Source of the DNA: Anastrepha obliqua | Taxonomy: Eukaryota; Arthropoda; Insecta; Diptera; Tephritidae | Direction of reading: 5' to 3' | NCBI RefSeq assembly: GCF_027943255.1 | Contig: NC_072897.1 | Span: 63,884,406-63,948,405 of the forward strand | DNA length: 64,000 nt | Shown: positions 44,287 through 53,439 of the stretch, piece after piece | Position numbering within the stretch: position 1 is the first letter of the stretch | Layout of the letters: every line of letters begins with the position of its first letter | Notes under the pieces: model-generated | Told to the model about the DNA's origin: nothing | What the model saw: only the letters and a program-made list of their open reading frames with translations | Databases searched by the model: none | Translations under genes and position numbers: made by a program

Positions 44287-44576
44287 ATGAGTACAACGGA
44301 GTTGTGGTGCGACAATTCATCGGACGATGAAAGATTAGTGGAACTAGCTAGAAGTAGAAAAAAGTTGAGGGGCGCATCCAACCCCCTAGAAATGGCTTCC
44401 ACTGAGTAAGTTTAGAATTTTCAAAATGTGTTGACGTACTTAATATTACAGAAATTTCCTTACAGTTATCCGATGATGCTGAAGATATTGAAGTGGAGTC
44501 AAATAACGGAGAAGCAGAAAACATAAGAAATGAAATTCTTAGAATATTAAAGAAAAATCTAAAAAGTATTAAATAG
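44287..44576 (+). pseudogene. Harbinger transposase, only first and last coding pieces left
   Basis: ATG 44287 begins MSTTELWCDNSSDDERLVEL, then SRKKLRGASNPLEMASTE. The acidic start followed by an (R)ASNPLE motif is typical of insect Harbinger nucleases. GTAAGT at 44406 looks like a splice donor. A last-exon-like piece, LSDDAEDIEVESNNGEAENI then RNEILRILKK, ends at TAG 44574-44576, after acceptor-like ACAG sites at 44448-44451 and 44462-44465, but the phases do not join. The whole DDE nuclease domain is deleted. Confidence 0.65.
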
Positions 44577-44631
44577 AAACCTTTACGCCACAGTTTCTGT
44601 TTTATTTTTGACATACATTTTCTTTATTCAA

Positions 44632-45014
44632 TTATTCGCCATTCGAAAAAAAAATGTATTTCAGTTCCTCTACGTATTTCAGCCCATACCTGCCAAGGGA
44701 AAATAAAAATGTATTTCTATAAACATCACAAAAAAAAAAAAAAACATTATTAACCTTAATCCATTTTGCTGCCGTTCTAACTGGTGGTCCCAAGCAATTT
44801 AGCTCCGTTGTAAATTCCTCCCATTTTTTTCCAGCTTGTACTTTGGTGGAAATCCCTTTTGCGAATTGTGGATTCTCTCCATGAATGCAACTAGCCTTTC
44901 TAATTGCTGTTTGGTACTCACGACTTTCGACCTGCATAAAATTAACAAAATTAGTACAATATATATTTATTATTTCGTAACTATAAAACAATAAATAATC
45001 GCAAACAACTTACA
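44632..45014 (-). pseudogene. Harbinger Myb/SANT-like DNA-binding protein (three exons, one frameshift)
   Basis: Exons are inferred from GT-AG introns at 44932-45013 and 44690-44754. Splicing the first joins AT to G, making the start codon across the junction (MSKVVSTKQQLERLVAFMER). A one-base shift then leads to NPQFAKGISTKVQAGKKWEE, FTTELNCLGPPVRTAAKWIK, and across intron 2 VWAEIRRGTEIHFF, ending at 44632. Trp spacing (KWEEF...KWIKVWAEI) is that of the Myb/SANT-like protein that helps PIF/Harbinger transposases bind DNA. Better preserved than its transposase partner. Confidence 0.72.
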
Positions 45015-45201
45015 TTTTAACAAGTTTTCCCACAATACGCTACACAATCCAAAGCAAAATTGCATTCGACTCTAAATTCGGTATACAACGAAAATTTCGA
45101 CAGCGTTGCACCGCTCATAATACCAAATTGACATTCGATTTTCGATCTTCAACAACCAACGAATATCGAAGAGCGAATGCAACTCATAATAGGGGCCAAT
45201 A

Positions 45202-45385
45202 TTTTAAATAGCTTATAAGTTTAATAATGTTCTCCGTAGAATTGTTTAAAAGTAGATCAGTAGATTTTGTGTTGTTTAGTGATTCTCTGTGGTTTGTAAA
45301 ACGTGTACAGTCGTCCAAGATGTGTTTGATGTTTGAAGCTGAGGTATTGCAGTAGGTACATATTTGCAGATATTTACGTCTTTTT
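45202..45385 (-). pseudogene. I-clade LINE ORF2, Cys-finger C-terminal part
   Basis: The minus strand reads RRKYLQICTYCNTSASNIKHILDDC, a CCHC-type block that follows the RNase H domain in I-clade ORF2s, then SLNNTKSTDLLL and IISYLKY. It is interrupted by the Harbinger at 45199. The preceding codons (IIRLRLGHTRLTHEYLIK) lie at about 46880-46940 beyond the tandem-repeat insertion, and the joint YLIKRRKYLQICTYC is a normal spacing. Confidence 0.75.
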
Positions 45386-46880
45386 AACACACTTTTATTA
45401 GGTCGGGTTGTATGTATGTATGTATGTATGTATGTATGTATGTATGTATGTATGTATGTATGTAGGTATGTATGTATGTATGCATGTAACGGAATCTTTG
45501 AGCTTAATTTTCACTGGCTTCTAAAAATCTGATCGACTTGAAATTTTGCACACCTATCAAGGACCGATGACAATGCTATAATTTGATAAAAGTTTTCCAT
45601 TATCCTTATTAGGATTGCCAGGATTAATATTTTCTTTTTTTACCTGTGGACAAAAAGTACGGTGAATTTGGTTGTAAAATGAAAAGTCTTTTTTTAACAC
45701 ACTTTTATTAGGTCAGGTTGTATGTAGGTATGTATGTATGTATGTATGTTTGTATGTATGCATGTAACGGAATCTTTGAGCTTAATTTTCACTGGCTTCT
45801 AAAAATCTGATCGACTTGAAATTTTGCACACCTATCAAGGACCGATGACAATGCAATAATTTGATAAAAGTTTTCCATTATCCTCATTAGGATTGCCAGG
45901 ATTAATATTTTCTTTTTTTACCTGTGGGCAAAAAGTAAGGTGAATTTGGTTGTAAAATGAAAAATCTTTTTTAACACACTTTTATTAGGTCGGGTTGTAT
46001 GTATGTATGTATGTATGTATGGATGTGTGTATGTAGTTATGTATGTATGTATGTATGTGTGTATGTATATATGTATGCATGTATGCATGTAACGGAATCT
46101 TTGAGTTTAATTTTCACTGGCTTCTAAAAATCTGATCGACTTGAAATTTTGCACACCTATCAAGGACCGATGACAATGCAATAATTTGATAAAAGTTTTC
46201 CATTATCCTTATTAGGATTGCCAGGATTAATATTTTCTTTTTTTACCTGTGGGCAAAAAGTAAGGTGAATTTGGTTGTAAAATGAAAAATCTTTTTTTAA
46301 CACACTTTTATTAGATCGGGTTGCATGTATGTATGTATGCATGTAACGGAATCTTTGAGCTTAATTTTCACTGGCTTCTAAAAATCTGATCGACTTGAAA
46401 TTTTGCACACCTATCAAGGACCGATGACAATGCAATAATTTGATAAAAGTTTTCCATTATCCTTATTAGGATTGCCAGGATTAATATTTTCTTTTTTTTA
46501 CCTGTGGGCAAAAAGTAAGGTGAATTTGGTTGTAAAATGAAAAATCTTTTTTTATTCTTGTAAATCAGTTTCTCAGGCTCCCTCCACGAAATAAGTTCTT
46601 AATCCCGATTACTTCTTTATCACGGCCGATAACTGCATAGCTTTAGACTCACAGTCGATAAGAAAGGAATTAAATATAACACGAATATATCGAATCATTT
46701 ATTCACTGACTGCAATGATAACAATAATTTTCATTCATAATAAACAAAAAATAGTTTAAAGAAACTAAAAAACACGCTTTTTTGCTAATCGAACTAAAAA
46801 GTAGAAAATAAAAAATAGTTTAAAAAAACTAAAAAACACGCTTTTATTGCTAATCGTATTTATTTTCTACTTTTTTTTAT
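45386..46880. mobile_element. Tandem-repeat insertion (four TATG-bearing units plus AT-rich end)
   Basis: Inserted in a T-run of the I-LINE. Four units start with AACACACTTTTATTAG at 45386, 45696, 45973 and 46299. Each contains a (TATG)n tract of different length and then a conserved block of about 220 bp (AACGGAATCTTTGAGC...GATTGCCAGGATTAATA...). The end of the insertion (about 46735-46880) holds a 66-bp direct duplication containing AAACACGCTTTT and TTGCTAATCG. The unit start and the terminal segment resemble each other. No coding potential. A Helitron/INE-1-like origin is possible but unproven. Confidence 0.65.
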
Positions 46881-48112
46881 TAAATATTCGTGTGTTAGTC
46901 GTGTGTGTCCAAGTCGTAGTCTAATTATTTTTGTTATTTCCCCTCTAGTTATGTTAGTACTATGTGTAAATATGTGTTCATTGCTTGCTTGATTGGGTTA
47001 AGAAATGTGTACCAGCTTGTTGTTTGTTCGAATGTGGAGTGTTGTTTAGTTTTGAATATTTTTGTTATATGACTTTTAATATCTGTGTGTAGGAGGTTCA
47101 GAGACATAGTTAGGGGCGGTTTTGTGCTTATTTTGGTGCTAAATCTGCTAGTTCGTTGCCCTTGATTTTCTCGTGTCCTGGTATCCATATGATTTCGATT
47201 TTATTTTTGAATTTCAATAAGCAGTTTCTTATGTAGTCTGTATAATAATTATTATTGTTTATATTTTTTACCATTTCTAATGAGGCTAAAGAATCGGAAC
47301 AAATTGCAAATTTTTCAGGTGTTTGGCCTGCATATTATACTGCTTCAAATATGGCTATCGTTTCTGCAGCAAAATTTGTGCTATAATAAGGTAAGACTTT
47401 GCTAATTAATATTTTATCATTGTATAACGTATTTTATCATTGTGTAACGTTGAAGCTTGTTTGGTTTGCGCTTTTTGAACCGTCTGTGAAGATTAGCTTG
47501 CATTTTTTTTTATAAGTTTGTTGGTTAATTCTGAGAAGAGTTTTTGAAATATTGTTGAAGGCGTTTGTCTTTTTTCCACTGGTGGATTGATATATCTATG
47601 GCATTGAAAGGTAGTTGCCATCCAGGAAATCGGGCGATGGTCTTAGGTTTATTATTGATGGGAATATATAATTCCAGAGATTTTCCTATTATGCGATTGA
47701 GTGTTGATTGAATTTTGTGTTTTCGTTTAGAAATTATTATTTTGTGTGTTAGTTTGGAAAGTGTTGTCAATAACGATTAGGTTTTTGTAAAGTTTTGTTG
47801 TGGCAAACTCCCTCATTTGTGTTAACGGTGGTATTCCTGTTTCGAACGTCATGTTGCGAATCGGTGTAGTACGGTATGGGCCTAAGGCGGTTCGTATAGC
47901 AGAGTTTAGTAATGAGTTCAGTTTGTTGATATTTGGTTTAGGTGCGTAGCCAAAAACGTATAATCCATAATAAATTTTTGAAACGATTTAAGATTTGGTA
48001 GCGGCAATGATTGAACTAGTGTTAGCGTTGAGTTTTGGGCTTAAAATGCATTTTATTATGTTCCAACGTTAATTTAGTGAGTTTACAAGTTTTGAAATGT
48101 GGGTTTCCAATC
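46880..48112 (-). pseudogene. I-clade LINE ORF2: RT C-terminus and RNase H
   Basis: From 48112 down: RLETHISKLVNS, YYGLYVFGYAPKPNIN (47930-47990), NSAIRTALGPYRTTPIRNM (47850-47920) and FPGWQLPFNAIDI (47560-47640). RNase H follows with NFAAETIAIFEA (catalytic E, 47340-47380), ICSDSLASLEMV (D, 47280-47320) and IIWIPGHEKIKGNELADLA (last H/D, 47120-47190), then IIRLRLGHTRLTHEYLIK. RNase H plus RT of this type is an I-clade trait. Multiple stops and shifts. Confidence 0.78.
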
Positions 48113-48399
48113 TACAGTGCCAGCTCGCTAATCCGAATTAATGATTGCAGACCCTGATTCGAATTAACGAGATATTCGGATTACTGGATGTGCTGTTATT
48201 ATGCTTATAATTCACTATATTCGAAAATAAAACAAAAGCCAGGATTTCAAAACAAATTTATTTTATTTTTATTACTCGACAATGAAAAAATTAAAGATTT
48301 TTATAAATCCATACATATGTACATATGTATTTATGCATGTATTTACATATTACGTTTTTTTTTTAACGTAGGTAATTAGTGATGTAGGTTTGCTTGTCT

Positions 48400-49546
48400 C
48401 TCAGTGCACATGCTTCTAAAGCCTTGTTCCGCAATTCTTTTAGCATTAATATGTAATCTGATTGCAGACCTCGTTCCTTTGCCCAATCTATTGAAATATT
48501 TAAGGCCTGCAGAGCTTCACCTTAGTTAGTCGTATCGCGTTCTGATCCATGGGTTGAATAATACTAGTACAATTTGGGGGTAAAAACATAGTTTAATATT
48601 GCCCACATTCAGATACCAGCGGCTCTCCATGACACTTCGCATTATCCAGTAACAATAAAGCTTTTTTGGGCAAATTATTTTCAATTTGATAGTCTTTTAC
48701 CTGTGTTATAAACGATTTAAAAAACCATTCAGTAAAAATATATGTTGTCATCCATGCATTTTTCGATGCGTATTATTCAACAATATGTTGTTTTTTAAAC
48801 GAACGTGGATTTTTTTATTTCCCAACCACAGCAATGCTAAGCTTGTGAGTTCCAGATTTGTTAGCACAGCACAAGAAGGTGATTCTCTCTTTGCTCATTT
48901 TGGTACCAGGAGCAGACTTCTGGAAACATTTTCCAAAAGAGTCCAGACTCATCAGCATTGTAAATTTGGTCGTCAATCAGATTTTCAGTCTCGATAATGT
49001 CATAGAGCTTATTTTGAAAATCAGGTACAAGATCAGGTCTAGCAGATAAGGATTCGCCGCATATTTTCAAAGTTCGCACAGAAAATCGCTTCTTAAAATT
49101 TTGCAACCATCCGTCACTAGCGTGAAATGATTGATTCGGATACATTTTTTGATGAAGTGATTTAGCTTTTTGTCGTAAAATTTCTGCTGAAATGGTTTGA
49201 TGCCGTGACCGCTTCTCTTCAAACCAAGCATACAACTTAATTTCTAATTCTTCATTCTCTCCCGACTTGAGTGTCTTGCGCTGTTTTAAAAGTTTGGCAT
49301 CAGAATTGTGAGCAAATCTTATAAAAGAATAAATATGTATGTACAGTAATATTTATAGAATACATTATTTACACAGGTTTTTTACCTTTTAATATTTTCA
49401 GCATTTCTTTTTATGTCGGAAATTGTTGAAGCTCCTACACCAAATATCTTTGCTAAAACTTTTCCTGATTGTCCACGATTTACTTCTTCTATTATTTTAA
49501 GCTCATCAGCTAATGACAGTGTTTTATGTGCACGTTTTTTTGCCAT
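48400..49546 (-). pseudogene. Tigger-like transposase with CENP-B HTH and one intron
   Basis: It starts at ATG 49546 (MAKKRAHKTLSLADELKIIE), a CENP-B N-terminal helix-turn-helix (GQSGKVLAKIFGVGASTISD). A 68-bp GT-AG intron (49318-49385) separates this from FAHNSDAKLLKQRKTLKSGE, a Tc5-type HTH (RQKAKSLHQKMYPNQSFHAS...WLQNFKKR) and the DDE start YNADESGLFWKMFPE. A deletion/frameshift follows at about 48890. LPKKALLLLDNAKCHGE (second Asp) and PPNCTSIIQPMDQN (third Asp) lie at 48540-48700 with stops. The domain order is that of pogo/Tigger transposases. Confidence 0.85.
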
Positions 49547-49651
49547 GTTATTTAAATTGATGTTTTCACGACTAATAACACAACTAAACTATTCGCAACA
49601 AGATAAATACACATAGAAGGCTCTGTATTTCAATAATGTCCCGTTAGTTTT

Positions 49652-49820
49652 TTTTTAATAAAACGCGTGACTTCGTGTGAAAGAACAATTCAGTATTTTA
49701 TTTGTAACGGCAAAAGCAAGACTGATATGCAAAACCTACTTGCATGCATAAGCTTGAGAAAAGACTGAAGGACAGAAGAAAGAGAACGAAATAAAGTTGC
49801 CATGTAACTAAAATATACAA
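49652..49820 (-). repeat. Copia-2 3' LTR
   Basis: About 169 bp, a close match of 56252-56424. Differences include a few substitutions and a short TCTA(A)-type insertion present only in the 5' LTR near 56380. Confidence 0.92.
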
Positions 49821-49897
49821 CACTCCCACTTTTTAGTTACATTTCATATTATAATTAAAAAAAAAAACAAACTTGCAGATATACAAAACTTGATTTC

Positions 49898-51403
49898 TTA
49901 CATGCATCTCAAACCTAATTGTTCCCTAAAATTAATAAATTTATCTTTTGGAAACCCCTTTGTTAGGCCGTCCGCCAGCTGATCAGTTGACGCAACATAT
50001 TGTAGTGCAAAAACTTGCTCCTCATACTTATCGCGTATGTAGTGGTAACGCACATCAATATGTTTTGTTCTTTTGTGAAACTCCGGATTCTTTATGAGTC
50101 GAATGGCTCTTTGGTTGTCAACACAAAACATCGTGAAGTCTGGACCACCAAGACCAAACCAAAAACGCTTGAGCCACACCAGCTCTTTTACTGCACCAGA
50201 AGCAGCAATGTATTCGGCCTCTGTAGTCGATAAAGATACGCACTTCTGACGTTCTGAGCACCAACTCACTATGCTATCGCCGACCATGAATACAAAACCT
50301 GATGTTGACCTTCGCGTTTGAATATCACCCGCGTAGTCTGCATCGCTATAACCACGTAATTCAAGATCGCTGCTACTTTTATAAAATATAGCCATGCTCA
50401 TCGTTCCATTGAGGTACTTCAGTATACGTTTCACTGCTTTAACGTGCGCTGCCGTCGGCTTTTCAATATACCGACTCACGTTTGACACAGCAAAGGCTAT
50501 ATCCGACCTTGTACCCACCGCCAGATACATTAGACTCCCGACTGCCTCTCTATAGGAAAACTTTATCAGATCACCATCATCGTCAAAATCGCTCAAATTG
50601 GTGGAACTGTCAGCAGGTGTGACTACAAAAGAAGAATTTTGCATATTAAACCTTGCAATTACCTTGTTGGCATAAGCATTTTGACCAATGAAAATTGAAC
50701 CATCAGCGTCGCGGTGAATTTCAAGCCCTAAAAAGAACTTTGCCCCGAAGAATTTTACTTTAAATTCTTCCTGTAGATGCTTCATGAGCTCCGTAATGAG
50801 CTCGCTATTTGTTGCTGCAACTACCAAAATCAAACACCCATCTTCTGTATTGCGCGAAAAAACACATGGATCGTAATTTGACATCTTGAGCCCAAAATGT
50901 TGAAGAAAACCTGTAAATGTTTTATTCGAGCAGCGTGACGCTTGCTTGAGTCCGTATAAACTTTTTGCCAGTTTGCATACACAGCCACTTCCGTCGTCAT
51001 ACCCTTTCGGCTGTTGCACAAAAACGTTTTCGCTTAGGTCACCATACAAAAATGCCGCCTGCATAAGATGCATTTTACGAACTGCTGCCATAGCCAAAAT
51101 GCATCGAATAGAAGTAAATCTTGCCACTGGACTAAAAGTTTCTTCGTAGTCAACGCCATACTCTTGGGTAAAACCCCATGCAATCAAACGTGCTTTGTAG
51201 CGTTCAACTTTCCCTTCAGTATCTTGTTTGAGTTTATAAACCCACTTGTTGTCAATGATTTTCTGATTTGAAGTTTTTTCAACCAGTGTCCACGTTCCAT
51301 TTTCGATCAATGAGTCAAATTCATTATCCATAGCTTGCTGCCATTTTTCGCGTTCGTTAGACTGCATAGCCTCCGCAAATGATTTAGGCTCCTGACATAT
51401 CAT
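49898..51403 (-). pseudogene. Copia-2 RT and RNase H, open frame but catalytic RT motifs missing
   Basis: 501 codons without a stop. WQQAMDNEFDSLIENGTWTL and KARLIAWGFTQEYGVDYEET start the RVT_2 domain. Motif A should hold an Asp before QAAFLYGDL, but the sequence reads MHLMQAAFLYGDL (51050-51085), an in-frame loss of about three or four residues. Motif C should be YVDD, but CLILVV runs straight into AATNSELI (50800-50830), an in-frame loss of about seven residues. Downstream parts are complete: EFKVKFFGAKFFLGLEIHRD, GSLMYLAVGTRSDI, YSDADYAGD, SLSTTEAEYIAAS, RTKHIDVRYHYIRD and DQLADGLTKG. RT activity is not possible. Confidence 0.92.
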
Positions 51404-52740
51404 AATAGCCGCCGTATGTTGTGCAGTTGTTCTGCTGCGTAGACGACTAGCTATACCACTTCTATCGTTGTTATTTTTGTTGCTTACATTTACCGCGTCA
51501 TCGTTGTCAACAAACTCAACGTCGTTATCTTGTGTGTCTTCTTCTTGACACTTCTCAGCGTCATGCTAGTTTTCGAAGCGTTCTTCTTGCATTTTATCTG
51601 TTTGCAATTTAAACGTCACCGTTTCCGGAAGGAATTGCACATCACATGAAATTTAAACTTTTTGATGTTTTGGGTTCCAAACTCTAATAGCTTTGTGATT
51701 GTCAGCATACCCGATGAAAATTCCCTTCCACGATTTTGCATCCAACTTGCGCCGCTTTTCCTTAGGTAAATGGACGTAAACTTCTTCACCAAAACTTCGC
51801 AAATGATTAAATTTTGCAGGCTGCCCATACCATAACTCATATGGCGTTTTCTGTGCCACCGTACTGGTTCCCGTACGATTCAAAACGTATACTGCCGTAT
51901 TGACTGCTTCCACCCAAAATTTAAGCTGCATTTCTTTTTCGTTAAGCATCGTCCGTGCTAGTTCCATTCGCATTTCTCTCTCTGCACCACCATTCTGCTG
52001 CGGTGTGTACGGTACTGTGAGTTCATGTTTAACTCCAAACTGATTAAAAATCTTAGTCAACTCATCATTGACAAACTCAAGCCCATAGTCTGTCCGCATT
52101 CGCTTGCTCATTTTTTGATCCATTTTCTCAGCTTGCATCAAAAAACTTTTGATAGCACCAGGTGCTTCTGATTTTTCTTTCATGAAATACACGAAACGTA
52201 GATGTGAATAGTCATCTTTAATAAGTAGAGAATATCTAGCCCCGCCGATCGATTTTTCTTGCATTGGACCGCATACATCCGCAAAACAGAGTTCTCCACA
52301 GCCTTTCGACTTCACTTCACGCGATTTAAAGCTGCCTCTATGTTGCTTGCCCAGTATGCATCCTTCGCACGTAAATTCCTCTTCAATGAAATCTACATTG
52401 AAGCTCTTGAGGAACTGCCTAACATGCGTCGAATTCTGATGACCCAGTCGATTATGCCACGTACGCAATGCTAACTTCTCACTTACCGAAATATTTACCA
52501 TGCTAATTTCCGGAACCTTGATCAGCATTTGAAACAATTTTCCATGACGAACTCCCACTGCTACAGTACTTCCGTCTTTTCTAACGAATTTGCAGTTACC
52601 GCTATCCGATCGAAAATGAAAACCACGATCTAGCGCCTTTTTTGTGAAAACAAATTATATGTAATGTCCGGCACGTAAAGCACATTTGTCAAAACTTTCT
52701 GCACCCATTCTTGACCGTCATTAACTAAAACATTGATGTC
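51404..52740 (-). pseudogene. Copia-2 integrase and pre-integrase region
   Basis: LTNVLYVPDITYNLFSQK (52640-52690) is followed by a one-base loss in an A-run, then the frame at 51653-52558. That frame has a zinc finger, WHNRLGHQNSTHV and CEGCILGKQHR, and an integrase core with FADVCGPM, MRTDYGLEFVND and YTPQQNGGAEREM (D, D, E all present), then PYELWYGQPAKFNHLRSFG. Two in-frame stops, at 51653-51655 and about 51566, interrupt the linker to RT. The aspartic protease active site expected just upstream is absent: the sequence runs from the gag tail to KGDINVLVNDG at about 52740. Confidence 0.87.
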
Positions 52741-53439
52741 ACCTTTACACTTGCTCCACACACCAGCGCTTCGACATTTTTACGTTGAGTCTCATTCTTT
52801 GCGGATTTTGGCATTTGCGGACAGTCCCGTTTAAAATGTTCTTTAGAACCACATTTAAAACATGCGCCTTTTGTTGTTGTTCTGCTGCTTTTGCTTTGTT
52901 GCTTCTTCGTATTTTGCCGATTCTGATGCCTGACTACGAACGCCTCTACTTTATTTTTTTCTTGAGCCCTCAAACGAATTTCTTCAGCCATCAGTCTGGT
53001 TCTCAAGGTGTTCAAATTCTGATCAGATGAACGCACCGATTCCCAAGCACTATGGAAATGATTGTACTCCGCCGGCAACGAAATTAAAATTTTTGTCATA
53101 ATCATCGAGTCTGATATGGTTTCGCCCTGATCACGAAGATGCTGTACAATTTCCATTAACTTTGACAAAAAAATCGCAATATCATCTTCTGTATCTTTTG
53201 CATAACTGTAATACTTCTGCAGCAAAAACAAAACACTCGCTGTTGATGTTTGCTCGTATACACTTTTGAGTGTATCCCACATACTCTTCGCACAAGCACA
53301 GTTAAGAATGCTGTACTTATTGTCCGGCGAGCTCTAGCATTAATTTTACGCCAATTCTTTTGTTCTTGCTCACCTGTCCTGGGCAATGGCTTTTCTCCGT
53401 TGACCACACCATACGTGTCACCAGCTTCCAAAATTTGTA

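Larger units (their letters stand above)
44036..45198. mobile_element. Internally deleted PIF/Harbinger element
   Basis: The left end TGGCCCTTATTATGAG (44036) and right end CTCATAATAGGGGCCA (to 45198) are inverted repeats with one indel. ATA flanks both sides (44033-44035 and 45199-45201), fitting the 3-bp duplication of PIF/Harbinger elements. Two convergent genes remain: transposase end pieces on the plus strand and a Myb/SANT-like gene on the minus strand. It lies in the last codons of the I-LINE (SYLKY | THPVYYIL). Confidence 0.82.
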
